From Roseisalinus antarcticus (GTDB lineage: Bacteria > Pseudomonadota > Alphaproteobacteria > Rhodobacterales > Rhodobacteraceae), in the NCBI RefSeq assembly GCF_900172355.1, contig NZ_FWFZ01000001.1:62001-126000 (forward strand): a DNA stretch of 64,000 nucleotides, written 5' to 3'. Each line of letters opens with the position of its first letter. The stretch's first letter is position 1. The notes below the pieces were generated by a model. That model saw only the letters and a program-made list of their open reading frames with translations. It made no database searches and was not told where the DNA came from. Both the position numbers and the translations under genes were made by a program. Shown in pieces: positions 36,437 to 45,296 of the stretch.

Positions 36437-38179
36437 CTACCGCATCTCGTCCACGGGGATGACGCCAAGGATACCCAATCCTTGCGAAATCACAATCGCC
36501 GCGGCCTTGGGCAGCGCAATTTTGGCTTGTGTTGCAGCGGAATCACCCTCCTGCAGGAAACGCAGGGCGGTCTCTTCGTTGCCCCTGTTCCACAGCGCGT
36601 GCAGTTCCGAGGCCAACTCGTAGAGATAGAACGCCACCCTGTGGGGCTCGTGCAGGCGGGCCGCGATCTCGATCAGGCGGGGCCACTCGGCGATCTTCCT
36701 GGCCAGGGACAGCTCTGCCTCGTGGGTCATCGCGGACAGATCCTGACGCGCCAGCGCCCCGGCATCGGTTGCCAGCCCCATCTCTTCGGCCTTGCGCAGG
36801 ACGGATTGCACCCGCGCATGGGCGTATTGCACGTAGAAGACCGGATTGTCCTTCGACTGCTCGGTCACCTTGTCGAAATCGAAATCCAGCGGCGCGTCGT
36901 TCTTGCGCGTCAGCATGTGGAACCGCAGCACGTCCGCGCCGACCATCTCGACCGCGTCCGCCAGGGTCACGAAGGTCCCGGCCCGCTTGGACATCTTGAA
37001 CGGCTGCCCGTTCCGGTAGAGCTTCACCAGCTGGATCAGCTTGACGTCCAGCGGCACCCTGCCCCCGGACATGGCCGAGACCGCCGCCTTCATCCGCTTG
37101 ACATAGCCGCCGTGATCCGCGCCCAGCACGTCGATCAGCTGGGTAAAGCCGCGCTCCAGCTTGTCGTGGTGATAGGCGATGTCGGGGGCGAAATAAGTCC
37201 AGGCGCCGTCCGATTTCATGATCGGGCGGTCGACATCGTCGCCGTGCTCGGTCGATTTGAACAGCGTCTGCTCGCGCGGCTCCCAATCCTCGGGCAGCTT
37301 GCCCTTGGGCGGCTCCAGCACGCCCTTGTAGATCAGGCCCTTCTCGCGCAGCCCCTCGATGGCCGCCTCGATCCGGCCGGTGCCGTAAAGCGACTTTTCC
37401 GAGAAATAGACATCCATCACCACGCCGACCGCGGCGAGATCGGCCTTGATCTGCTCCAGCATCTTCTCGGTCGCGAAATCGCGGATTGTCTGGAGCCAGA
37501 CCTCCTCGGGCCGGTCGACGAAGGCGTCGCCATGCGCCGCCTTGACCGCCTCGCCCACGTCCTTGAGGTATTCGCCCGGATAGGTGCCGTCGGCAAATTC
37601 GACCTCGCGGCCGAACGCCTCCAGATACCGCAGATAGACCGAGCGGGCGAGCACATCGACCTGCCCCCCGCCGTCGTTGATGTAGTATTCCCGCGTCACG
37701 TCGTAGCCCGCGAAATCGAGCACCGCGGCCAGCGCATCGCCCACCGCCGCGTGCCGGGCATGGGCCACGTGCATCGGTCCGGTGGGGTTGGCCGAGACGA
37801 ACTCCACGTTGATCCGCTCGCCGCCCCCCATGGTCGAGCGGCCGTAGTCGGGCGTGCCGAGGACGGTGGTCACGAGCCCATGCCAGACCGTGTCGGCCAG
37901 CCGCATGTTCAGAAAGCCCGGCCCGGCCACGTCGGCCACCGCGATCCGGTCGTCGGCCAGCAGGCGGGCGGCCAGCGCGTCGGCGATGTCGCGCGGCTTC
38001 AGGCCCGCGGGCTTGGCCAGCACCATCGCGGCATTGGTCGCCATGTCGCCGTGGGCCGGGTCGCGGGGCGGCTCGACGGTCACATTGGCATGGTCGAGCC
38101 CGGCGGGCAGCGTCCCCTCCGCCACCAGCGCGTCAAGGCAGCCCACCACAAGGGCCCGGATATCGGAAAAGAGGTTCAT
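36437..38179 (-). CDS. argS: Arginyl-tRNA synthetase
   Basis: The 580-residue class I enzyme charges tRNA-Arg. It has the N-terminal Add1-type domain, the HIGH-equivalent [20 protein letters not shown], the [20 protein letters not shown] region, [13 protein letters not shown] in the KMSK position, and a DALR anticodon-binding domain ending [15 protein letters not shown]. The length is typical. It is followed after 114 bases by the SPOR gene on the same strand. Confidence 0.96.
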   Translation of the reverse strand: MNLFSDIRALVVGCLDALVAEGTLPAGLDHANVTVEPPRDPAHGDMATNAAMVLAKPAGLKPRDIADALAARLLADDRIAVADVAGPGFLNMRLADTVWHGLVTTVLGTPDYGRSTMGGGERINVEFVSANPTGPMHVAHARHAAVGDALAAVLDFAGYDVTREYYINDGGGQVDVLARSVYLRYLEAFGREVEFADGTYPGEYLKDVGEAVKAAHGDAFVDRPEEVWLQTIRDFATEKMLEQIKADLAAVGVVMDVYFSEKSLYGTGRIEAAIEGLREKGLIYKGVLEPPKGKLPEDWEPREQTLFKSTEHGDDVDRPIMKSDGAWTYFAPDIAYHHDKLERGFTQLIDVLGADHGGYVKRMKAAVSAMSGGRVPLDVKLIQLVKLYRNGQPFKMSKRAGTFVTLADAVEMVGADVLRFHMLTRKNDAPLDFDFDKVTEQSKDNPVFYVQYAHARVQSVLRKAEEMGLATDAGALARQDLSAMTHEAELSLARKIAEWPRLIEIAARLHEPHRVAFYLYELASELHALWNRGNEETALRFLQEGDSAATQAKIALPKAAAIVISQGLGILGVIPVDEMR

Positions 38180-38331
38180 GTCGCAGCTTCCTCGGAAATC
38201 AGGGGCGGTTTATCACGGGCGTGTCCGAGTGCAATCCACCCTGACCACGCCCCGCCCGGCCCGGTTTGCGCTTGTTCCCCGGCCGGAGGCAGGTTTTATC
38301 TGGGCGCCGGGCCGGCAGGAGACGGGATTTG

Positions 38332-39456
38332 GTGCGCACGACGATCGGGCTGATGATGCTGAGCGCGCTCGCGATGGGCCTGTCCGCCCTCGCGCTGCGG
38401 CTGGAGATGGCCGCCCCGGGTCAGAGCGCCGCGCTGCTGGCCGGCGGCTGGAACGCCCCAAGCGTCGCCACGCTGCTCTTTGCGGTGCACGGCACCTCGG
38501 GTCTGATGCTGATGGCGCTGGCCGGGGCGGCGATGGGGGGCGTCGCGGCCACCGCAAACGGCCCCGCCGGCTGGACCAGCGCCGCCCTCGGCCTTGCGGC
38601 GGCGGTCGTGCTTGCGATCGTCGGCGTGCTGCAGGCGCTGCCACCCGGTCTGCAGCCCTTCACCATGGTGCCGCTCGACGCGCTGCCGGCCGAGCGGCTG
38701 GCGGCGGCACTGGGCGATCCCGAACGGCTCTCGGCGTTGGGGCGCGGCGAATGGGCCCAGATCGCGGCGCTCACCCCGTTGCTGCTCGGCGCGGGGGCGC
38801 TGGCCGGTGCGCGGCCCGGCCATCGCTGGGGCGGGCGCGTGGTTCAGGTGCTGTCGGTCGCCGCCCTCGTGACGCTGGGGATGCAGACGCCGGCGGTGCC
38901 GATGTCCTCGGCCATCGGCATCCTGGTCCTGCCGTTGCTGGCGCTGATCGCGACGCTGTCGATGCAGCTGGCCGACGACGCGGTGCCCGCGGCCCCCTAC
39001 CTCTGGACCGGGTCGGTGGGCATGGTGCTGGGCCTGATCGTGGCCGCGACCCTTGGCACCAACCCGGGCACCGACCCGGGCACCGCCCCAGGCGGCGGCG
39101 CGGCGGCGGCGGCGACGGTGAACGCCATGGCAGGCACGACCCTGTTGCCGGGGCTGATGCACCTGACGGTCTGGGGCTTTGCGCTTTTCGCGGTCTTCGC
39201 GGCGCTCAACCGGCGCTGGAGCCCGCGCCTGCAGGAGGGCATCCTCTGGGGCCATGCACTTGGCCTCGCGGTGCTCTGTGCGCTGGCCGCCGCGCCGCTC
39301 GTGCGCAACGGTCTGGACGGGATGCCGGTGCGCCGGCTCGATCCTGCCGCGAGCTTCGCCGCCGCGCAGCGGGACGCGGCCGTCTGGGCGCTCCTGCTGC
39401 TCGGCTGGATCCTTGCGGGGGTCATTGTGGCCTGGCGACGACGCTCTCGCCCGTAA
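38332..39456 (+). CDS. Reduced heme-copper oxidase subunit I-like membrane protein
   Basis: This 374-residue protein with about 8 hydrophobic helices shows local resemblance to cytochrome c oxidase subunit I at both ends. The N-terminus has RLEMAAPG (residues 23-30, compare RxELAxPG after COX1 helix I) and WNAPSVATLLFAVHGTSGLM with His53 in the place of the helix II heme ligand. The C-terminus has LMHLTVWGFALFAVFAALNR with His277 at about the second His of the helix X HFH motif, then GLDGMPVRRLDP (compare GMPRRYxDYP). The CuB ligands (HPEVY, HH) and about 170 residues are missing. The GTG at 38332 has AGGAGA upstream at good spacing; TTG at 38329 is possible. Similarity was judged by eye. Confidence 0.55.
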   Translation: MRTTIGLMMLSALAMGLSALALRLEMAAPGQSAALLAGGWNAPSVATLLFAVHGTSGLMLMALAGAAMGGVAATANGPAGWTSAALGLAAAVVLAIVGVLQALPPGLQPFTMVPLDALPAERLAAALGDPERLSALGRGEWAQIAALTPLLLGAGALAGARPGHRWGGRVVQVLSVAALVTLGMQTPAVPMSSAIGILVLPLLALIATLSMQLADDAVPAAPYLWTGSVGMVLGLIVAATLGTNPGTDPGTAPGGGAAAAATVNAMAGTTLLPGLMHLTVWGFALFAVFAALNRRWSPRLQEGILWGHALGLAVLCALAAAPLVRNGLDGMPVRRLDPAASFAAAQRDAAVWALLLLGWILAGVIVAWRRRSRP

Positions 39457-40585
39457 GCCGCTCGTGCGTGAGGATGGCAAAACGGTCCGTCATCCCGGCG
39501 ATGTAATCGGCGACGATCCGGGCCAGCCGCATCTCGTCGCCCGCGGCCTCGTCCACGTCCTTGCGCCATTGCTTGGGCAGCTGCGCGGGGTCCGCCATGA
39601 AGGCGGGGAAAAGATCGTTGATCACCCGCGTCACCTGCTGGCGCATCACCACCACCGAGGGGGCACGGTACATCCGCTCGAACAGGAATTGCCGCAGCAC
39701 CTTGAGATCGGTCCAGAGCCCGGGTGAGAACTGCACCACCATCCGCCCCGCGTGCCGGATATCGGCCGGGCCTTGCGGCGCGAGGTCGGCAAGGTTGGCC
39801 CGGGTCACGCCGATCACGTCCTCGACGAGGATGCCGAAGAACCGCCGCAGCGCCTCGTGCCGGCGGCGGTAGTAGTTGAGGCCCGGATAGGCCCGGTCGA
39901 CCTCGGCGAAACACTCCCTCAGCACGGGCAGTTCCGCCAGCTCGTCGGTCGAGAACAGCTCGGCCCGCAGGCCGTCGTGCAGATCGTGGTGGGAATAGGC
40001 GATGTCGTCGGAGAGGGCCGCGACCTGCGCCTCGGCGCCGGCGTGGGTCGGCAGCTCCAGGTCGTGGCGCATGTCGTATTCGGCCAGCGCCCAGGGGATC
40101 GGCGCGGTCACCGGGCCGTTGTGCTTGGCGATGCCCTCAAGCGTCTCCCAGGTCAGGTTCAGCCCGTCCCATTCGGCATAGTGCCGCTCCAGCGAGGTGA
40201 CGATGCGCAGGGTCTGGGCGTTGTGGTCGAAGCCGCCGTAGGGCGCCATCAGCGCCCCCAGCGCGTCCTCGCCGGTATGGCCGAAGGGCGTGTGCCCGAG
40301 GTCATGGGCCAGCGCCACCGCCTCGGTCAGTTCCTGGTCGAGCCCCAGCGTCCTGGCCATGGTCCGGGCCACCTGCGCCACTTCGATCGAATGGGTCAGG
40401 CGGGTGCGGAAGTAATCGCCCTCATGCTCGATGAACACCTGGGTCTTGTGCTTGAGCCGCCGGAAACTGGAGGCGTGGATGATCCTGTCGCGATCCCGTT
40501 GGAAGGGCGAGCGAAAGGTGCTCTCGGCCTCGGGAAAAAGCCGCCCGCGGCTTTGGTCGGGGTCGCACGCGAAAAGCGCCGCCAT
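39422..40585 (-). CDS. dgt: Deoxyguanosinetriphosphate triphosphohydrolase family protein
   Basis: The 387-residue HD-domain enzyme would hydrolyse dNTPs to nucleosides and triphosphate. HD motifs are visible: RLTHSIEVAQVARTMART, VALAHDLGHTPFGHTGE and a later VAALSDDIAYSHHDLHDG. The N-terminal RSPFQRDRDRIIHASSFRRL and KHKTQVF are typical of the family. Its 3' end overlaps the convergent membrane protein gene by 35 bases. It is divergent from the A-type Fe-S carrier gene, usual in alphaproteobacteria. Confidence 0.93.
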   Translation of the reverse strand: MAALFACDPDQSRGRLFPEAESTFRSPFQRDRDRIIHASSFRRLKHKTQVFIEHEGDYFRTRLTHSIEVAQVARTMARTLGLDQELTEAVALAHDLGHTPFGHTGEDALGALMAPYGGFDHNAQTLRIVTSLERHYAEWDGLNLTWETLEGIAKHNGPVTAPIPWALAEYDMRHDLELPTHAGAEAQVAALSDDIAYSHHDLHDGLRAELFSTDELAELPVLRECFAEVDRAYPGLNYYRRRHEALRRFFGILVEDVIGVTRANLADLAPQGPADIRHAGRMVVQFSPGLWTDLKVLRQFLFERMYRAPSVVVMRQQVTRVINDLFPAFMADPAQLPKQWRKDVDEAAGDEMRLARIVADYIAGMTDRFAILTHERLTGESVVARPQ

Positions 40586-40637
40586 GATCTGCCTCGTCTG
40601 TCTGCCGGGGCGCGGCGCGCCCCCCTGTTCCTGGCCC

Positions 40638-40661
40638 CGCGACGGTGTCCCGACCGTCGCG
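40638..40661. other. Hairpin in the dgt / iron-sulfur carrier divergent promoter region
   Basis: A perfect 9-bp inverted repeat CGCGACGGT/ACCGTCGCG (40638-40646 with 40653-40661) with a 6-base spacer lies between two divergent start codons. No T-tract follows, so it is more likely an operator or chance palindrome than a terminator. Confidence 0.4.
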
Positions 40662-40777
40662 ATCGCTGCCTTGTCAGACCTCTAGCAGCCCGCTAAAGGC
40701 GTGACGAGGGCAAGCGCATCTTGGCACTTGCCATCACTGCGCCTATCTTGAGCCCGAGAGTCGAAGGGACCGAAGCC

Positions 40778-41104
40778 ATGCTGACCGTACCACCCAAAGT
40801 CACTCCCCGCGCCTTCGAGCGCCTGGCCGAGATCGGCGCCGCCGCACAGGGCAAGGCGCTGCGCATCGCCGTCGAGGGGGGCGGATGTTCCGGGTTCCAG
40901 TACCAGATCGACCTCGACGCGCCCGGCGACGACGACCTCGTCCTCGAGGCCGAGGGCGAGCGCGTGGTGATCGACAGCGTCTCGCTGCCGTTTCTCGCCG
41001 ACGCGGTGATCGACTTCAGCGAAGAGCTGATCGGCGCCCGCTTCGTGATCGAGAACCCGAACGCCACCAGTTCCTGCGGCTGCGGCACCTCGTTCTCTCT
41101 CTGA
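40778..41104 (+). CDS. A-type iron-sulfur cluster carrier (ErpA/IscA family)
   Basis: The 108-residue protein carries the three conserved Cys of A-type carriers: Cys37 in GGGCSGFQY, and Cys100 and Cys102 in SSCGCGTSF. It would bind and transfer [2Fe-2S] or [4Fe-4S] clusters to apo-enzymes. It is not in a suf or isc operon here but stands alone, divergent from dgt, so ErpA-like use is plausible; the exact subfamily cannot be settled by eye. The start MLTVPPKVTPRAFERL is preferred over the in-frame extension to 40721. Confidence 0.9.
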   Translation: MLTVPPKVTPRAFERLAEIGAAAQGKALRIAVEGGGCSGFQYQIDLDAPGDDDLVLEAEGERVVIDSVSLPFLADAVIDFSEELIGARFVIENPNATSSCGCGTSFSL

Positions 41105-41134
41105 CTTTCCGCTGACCGTGTTCCGCTGACATGG

Positions 41135-41160
41135 CGGCCGGCCGCGCGGCCGGCCGTTTT
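41135..41160 (+). terminator. Terminator after the iron-sulfur carrier gene
   Basis: A 9-bp stem CGGCCGGCC/GGCCGGCCG (41135-41143 with 41148-41156) is followed by TTTT. It lies 30 bases after the stop codon. Confidence 0.75.
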
Positions 41161-41203
41161 CGCGTATCCGTCTGCGCCGGCCCCCAATCACGGGCGCACG
41201 AGT

Positions 41204-41293
41204 GCGCCGGCCGCGGGCGCGCGGGTCACGGGCTTTACGGCCCCTTCCATGGTGTGTTGTATAAGCGCCGGCCGCGGGCGCGCGGGTCACGGG
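41204..41293. repeat. 29-base direct repeat, two copies
   Basis: Identical 29-base copies at 41204-41232 and 41265-41293 (core GCGCCGGCCGCGGGCGCGCG then GGTCACGGG) are 61 bases apart, in the 360-base gap between the Fe-S carrier and the exported protein. They flank a lower-GC stretch. The function is unknown. Confidence 0.75.
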
Positions 41294-41466
41294 GCGCATG
41301 CGCCCGCGCACGCAGTCCTCACCTCCTTCCCGAAAAATCATTCAATTGCGTGACGTTAGGTCAATTCTCTGTTCACGGATACGTTATGAAGAAATATCGC
41401 TTTTCGAGGAAACAAAACGCGGGGGGGTCGGAGTTGACCGGACAGCAACGAAGAAAGGAGTTCGTT

Positions 41467-41823
41467 ATGTTTAACACGAAAATCATCGCTGCCGCCGCTA
41501 CCGCAACCGCCCTTCTGGGGACCGCCGCCGCGGCCGAGAGCTACTTCACGTATCTCGACAACACGCCGCAAGAGCGGGACACAACCCTGGAGCTTGGCTC
41601 CGTCGTGTCCGACGCCGATGGTGTCATCGTGGTCTACGAATACAGCGACGGCGAATACGGCGACACGCTGGGCAGCACGCAAGTCAGCGCCGGCGCGAAC
41701 GACAACGTCGACGTGCAGCTTGACGAGAACCCCTATTACCAGGTCGCGGCCGTGCTCTATCTCGGCGAGCCGACGATGCCGGAAGATGGCGCCGCGATGG
41801 TGACCGTCGAAATCGACGAGTAA
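41467..41823 (+). CDS. Small exported acidic protein, DUF7282-like
   Basis: The 118-residue protein has a signal peptide (MFNTKIIAAAATATALLGTA, cleavage near AAAAE) and a mature acidic beta-rich domain of about 95 residues: GSVVSDADGVIVVYEYSDG, LGSTQVSAGANDNVDVQLD and a final MVTVEIDE. The pattern resembles DUF7282, a domain of secreted proteins with unknown role; this is a by-eye impression. A strong AAAGGAG ribosome binding site precedes the ATG at 41467. A terminator follows, so it is probably a single-gene unit. Confidence 0.75.
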   Translation: MFNTKIIAAAATATALLGTAAAAESYFTYLDNTPQERDTTLELGSVVSDADGVIVVYEYSDGEYGDTLGSTQVSAGANDNVDVQLDENPYYQVAAVLYLGEPTMPEDGAAMVTVEIDE

Positions 41824-41862
41824 TCATTGATCCGCGGGCGCGAGAGCGTCTCGAATGAACGG

Positions 41863-41892
41863 AAGGGCCAGCCTGCGGGCTGGCCCTTTTCG
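41863..41892 (+). terminator. Terminator after the exported protein gene
   Basis: An 11-bp stem AAGGGCCAGCC/GGCTGGCCCTT (41863-41873 with 41878-41888) has a short loop and a T-rich tail (CCCTTTTCGTTTTT). It lies 40 bases after the stop and 30 bases before xthA. Confidence 0.85.
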
Positions 41893-41915
41893 TTTTTCCC
41901 GGGCATGGTCGGCCC

Positions 41916-42695
41916 ATGAAAATCGCGACCTTCAACATCAATGGAATCAAGGCCCGCCACCCCGCCCTGTGCGACTGGCTGGACGAGGCCGCCACCGACG
42001 TCGTCCTGCTGCAGGAGATCAAGTCGGTGGACGAGAATTTCCCCCGCGAGATGTTCGAGGACCGGGGCTACAACGTCGAGACCCACGGCCAGAAGGGGTT
42101 CAACGGCGTCGCGATCCTGTCGAAACTGCCGCTGGAGGATGTCACTCGCGGGCTGCCCGGCGATGACAGCGACGAACAGGCCCGCTGGATCGAGGCCACC
42201 GTGGTGGGCAGGACGGCGATCCGGCTCTGCGGGCTCTACCTGCCCAACGGCAACCCGGCGCCGGGCCCGAAATACGACTACAAGCTGGCCTGGATGGAAC
42301 GCCTGCGGACCCGGGCACAGGCCTTGATGGAGGCCGAGGAGCCCGCCCTCATGGCCGGCGATTACAATGTCATCCCGCAGCCCGAGGACGCCGCCCGCCC
42401 CAAGGCCTGGGAAAAGGACGCGCTGTTCCTGATGGACAGCCGGACGGCCTTTCGGCGGATCGTGAACCTCGGCTTCACCGAAGGCTTTCGCGCCCGGGTG
42501 CAGGGGCCGGGGCATTACTCGTTCTGGGATTACCAGGCCGGCGCCTGGGACCGGAACGACGGGATCCGCATCGACCACGTCCTGTTGACGCCGCAGGCCG
42601 CCGACCTGATGCGCGACATCACGATCGACAGCGAGATCCGGGGCCGTGAAAAGCCCTCCGACCATGTGCCGGTAGTGATCGACCTCGACGCATGA
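41916..42695 (+). CDS. xthA: Exodeoxyribonuclease III
   Basis: The 259-residue EEP-fold nuclease repairs abasic sites and trims 3' ends. Motifs are IATFNINGIKARHPAL, VVLLQEIKSVDENFP (catalytic Glu), GLYLPNGNPAPGPKYDYKL, MAGDYNVIPQPEDAA (Asp, Asn), IDHVLLTP and the terminal SDHVPVVIDLDA (Asp-His pair). The length matches the family. The stop overlaps the next gene's start by 4 bases. Confidence 0.95.
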   Translation: MKIATFNINGIKARHPALCDWLDEAATDVVLLQEIKSVDENFPREMFEDRGYNVETHGQKGFNGVAILSKLPLEDVTRGLPGDDSDEQARWIEATVVGRTAIRLCGLYLPNGNPAPGPKYDYKLAWMERLRTRAQALMEAEEPALMAGDYNVIPQPEDAARPKAWEKDALFLMDSRTAFRRIVNLGFTEGFRARVQGPGHYSFWDYQAGAWDRNDGIRIDHVLLTPQAADLMRDITIDSEIRGREKPSDHVPVVIDLDA

Positions 42696-43531
42696 CGGTC
42701 GTTTCCGATGTGTTGAAGCTGCTTCAGGGCAAGACCCGCGCGCAGTCGCGGCTGAGGGGCCGGATCTGGCGGCTGTTGCGAGGCGCGGCCGCGCCCTCGG
42801 ACGACCCGCTGGTGATCTTCGCGATCCCGCTGGTGTCGCGCCGCCGCAGCTCGGACTGGGATCAGGTCACCGCGAACCTCTCCGCCACGCTCGCCAGCTT
42901 CCTGCGCCAGACCGACGGCAACTGGATGGCCCTGATCTGCGGCCAGGACCGCCCCGACGACCTGCCCGACGATCCGCGGATCACCTTCCTCAAGGCCAGG
43001 GTCGGCGACAAGTTCTACGACAAGGGCGACAAGCGCCGCCAGCTGATCGCCCATGTCGCGCGACGGATCCGGCGGGACGGCTATTACATGCAGTTTGATG
43101 CCGACGACATCCTGCACCCCGAGGCCGTGGCCCATATGCGCGGCGACCACAACGGGCGCGGCTACCTGATCTCGCGCGGGTATTTCGTTCATGCGGGCGC
43201 CCGCCGCCTTGCCCCGCTGGAGCCGCCAGAGAAGCCGTTTCACCTGGCCTGCGGCTCCTCCTCGGCGGTCTACGTGGATTTCCGCACCCACCGGCACGAT
43301 GCCCGGCTGCTGGCCGAGCACCGCTCGCACACCCGTGTCGCCGAGACCTGCGCGGAATGGGGCCAGCCGCTCGACGAGATCCCGTTTCCGGCCGCGCTCT
43401 ACATGGTCGGCCACGGCGAGAACATGATCCAGCGGCGCGGCAAGCTCGAGGACCGGCTGGGCCATCTCGACGCGCACGAGATCACGTCCCCGGCCGCGCG
43501 CGACACGATCCTGGCGGCCTTCGGGCTGTAG
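42692..43531 (+). CDS. Putative glycosyltransferase (rhamnosyltransferase-like)
   Basis: The 279-residue protein has a GT-A-like start (VIFAIPLVSRRRSSDWDQV, LASFLRQTDGNWMALICGQD) and a DxD-type motif in YYMQFDADDILHPEAVAHM, then a region rich in His and Arg. It resembles proteins annotated as putative rhamnosyl transferases in Rhodobacterales. It would use a nucleotide sugar for a surface glycan; donor and acceptor are unknown. Its ATG overlaps the xthA stop, an odd coupling of repair and glycan genes. Confidence 0.7.
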   Translation: MTVVSDVLKLLQGKTRAQSRLRGRIWRLLRGAAAPSDDPLVIFAIPLVSRRRSSDWDQVTANLSATLASFLRQTDGNWMALICGQDRPDDLPDDPRITFLKARVGDKFYDKGDKRRQLIAHVARRIRRDGYYMQFDADDILHPEAVAHMRGDHNGRGYLISRGYFVHAGARRLAPLEPPEKPFHLACGSSSAVYVDFRTHRHDARLLAEHRSHTRVAETCAEWGQPLDEIPFPAALYMVGHGENMIQRRGKLEDRLGHLDAHEITSPAARDTILAAFGL

Positions 43532-43551
43532 AATGGGCCCGCCCGCCCCTT

Positions 43552-44694
43552 TCAGACCGTCACGTCATGCCCGTAAAGCCAGTCGAGCCGCTTCAGGAAC
43601 GCCTTGGGCGCCACGGTTCCGATCCCTCGCAGCGCGGTTAGCGACACGCTGCGGCGCAGCCCGCCCAGATGGTAGTTGACCGCGTTGCTGTTGGCGGCGG
43701 AAATCGCCCGGGCCACGCGGGGCCGCCGACGCTGACCGTAGAGCTCCAGCGTCCCGTCGGCCCAATCGGCGGCCAGGCACCAGGCATCCTCCAGCGCGAG
43801 ATTGGCGCCCTGGGCCAGGAACGGCAATGTCGGATGCGCCGCATCCCCGAGCAGCGCCAGACCGCCGCCGGTCCACACCTTCGCAACCGGATGCCGGAAC
43901 AGGCCCCATTGCATCACGTCCTCGGCCTTGCCCAGCCGGCCGGTCACCCGCCCCGAGAGCTTGTGGAACGCGTGGCGCAGGACCTCGGGATCGGCCCGCA
44001 GGTGCCAGCCCTCCGCCGTCCACTCGCGCCGTTCCAGCACCGCCACGATGTTGAGCCGCCCGCCCGGCACCGGATAGGTGACGATGTGGCGCCCCGGCGC
44101 CATCCAGATCCGCGCGACCGGATCGGCATCCTCGGCCGGCACCACGCAGCGGAACGCGACCTGGCCTGTGAAGAACGCCGCATCCGCGCCATTGAGCACC
44201 GGGCGCGCCACCGAATTCAGCCCGTCGGCGCCGACGGTCAGCGCGGGGCGCACGGTGCCGCGGCTGTCCTCGAAGGCGCCGTCGGGTCGCAGGGACTCGA
44301 TTCGCTCGCCAAGACGCAGGGTGACCCCCGCCGCGCGGGCGCCGGTCGCCAGGATGTCGATGAGATCGGCGCGGTGAAAGAACCGGTAGGGCGGGCCGGA
44401 CAGGGCCGAAAGATCGAACCGCGCCACCCGCTCGCCGCTCAGACCGTCCATCGGCTCCACCGCCCGGGCGGTGATCCCGCGGGCCGTCGCGGCCTCTCCC
44501 AGCCCGAGAGCGTCGAGAACCCGGGCGCCGTTCGGAGTGATCTGGATGCCCGCGCCGACCTCGCGCAGTTCCTTGGCCTGTTCGTAGACGGTCACCTCTG
44601 CCCCGCGCCGGGCAAAGGCCGTGGCCGCCGCCAATCCGCCTATCCCGCCGCCAAGGATGGCGACGGTGCCAGAGGCGCGCGACGGCCCGGTCAC
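43552..44694 (-). CDS. FAD-dependent monooxygenase (aromatic hydroxylase type)
   Basis: The 380-residue flavoprotein has the Rossmann motif VAILGGGIGGLAAATAFARR, the DG motif VGADGLNSVARP, and the FAD ribityl-binding motif ALLGDAAHPTLPFLAQGANL, typical of class A hydroxylases such as salicylate or 3-hydroxybenzoate hydroxylases. The substrate is unknown and no aromatic-degradation neighbours exist. It starts one base after the dksA stop on the same strand, so it may be co-transcribed with dksA. Confidence 0.88.
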   Translation of the reverse strand: MTGPSRASGTVAILGGGIGGLAAATAFARRGAEVTVYEQAKELREVGAGIQITPNGARVLDALGLGEAATARGITARAVEPMDGLSGERVARFDLSALSGPPYRFFHRADLIDILATGARAAGVTLRLGERIESLRPDGAFEDSRGTVRPALTVGADGLNSVARPVLNGADAAFFTGQVAFRCVVPAEDADPVARIWMAPGRHIVTYPVPGGRLNIVAVLERREWTAEGWHLRADPEVLRHAFHKLSGRVTGRLGKAEDVMQWGLFRHPVAKVWTGGGLALLGDAAHPTLPFLAQGANLALEDAWCLAADWADGTLELYGQRRRPRVARAISAANSNAVNYHLGGLRRSVSLTALRGIGTVAPKAFLKRLDWLYGHDVTV

Positions 44695-44695
44695 A

Positions 44696-45118
44696 TCAGG
44701 TGTCCCGATGAACCTTCTCGCGGCGCTCGTGACGCTCCTGCGCCTCGAGGCTCATGGTTGCGATCGGGCGGGCCTTGAGCCGCTTGATCGAAATCGGCTC
44801 GCCGGTCATCTCGCAATAGCCGAATTCGCCCTCGTCGATGCGCCGCAGGGCGGCGTCGATCTTGGACACCAGCTTGCGCTGACGATCGCGGGTCCTGAGT
44901 TCCAGCGCGCGGTCGGTCTCTTCCGAGGCCCGGTCCACGACGTCCGGAATATTGCGTGTCTGGTCCTTCATGCCCTCGATCGTGTCGCGGGTATCCTCCA
45001 GAAGATCCGAGCGCCATTCGAGCAACTTCCGGCGGAAGAACTCGAGTTGCCTGTCATTCATGAACGGTTCGTCTTCAGCGGGCTGGTAGTCATCCGAAAT
45101 GAACACTTCGGCCTTCAT
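44696..45118 (-). CDS. dksA: DksA-type RNA polymerase-binding regulator
   Basis: The 140-residue protein binds in the RNA polymerase secondary channel and acts with ppGpp. It has the coiled coil (about residues 23-95) with the acidic tip region VVDRASEETDRALEL, and a C-terminal domain GEFGYCEMTGEPISIKRL. Only Cys102 of the four zinc-finger Cys remains, the others being replaced (CEMTG, ATMSLEAQ), as in other alphaproteobacterial DksA homologues. The start MKAEVFISDDYQPAEDEPF at 45118 follows GAGGGAAG; the upstream frame extension is not needed. Confidence 0.92.
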   Translation of the reverse strand: MKAEVFISDDYQPAEDEPFMNDRQLEFFRRKLLEWRSDLLEDTRDTIEGMKDQTRNIPDVVDRASEETDRALELRTRDRQRKLVSKIDAALRRIDEGEFGYCEMTGEPISIKRLKARPIATMSLEAQERHERREKVHRDT

Positions 45119-45296
45119 ATTATCTTCCCTCGCATCGCCTTCATCTGGCTCTTGCAGGTGACCAGTCATCCGGCATCCCCATAATATATCGGTCGTTTAC
45201 TCCCCTTCCCCCAGCCTGTCACCCCCCAATTCGCCTTGGCGACAAGAGTTGAAGAGAACGCAGCAACCGCTAGACTTCATGAGGGAAACAATCATC

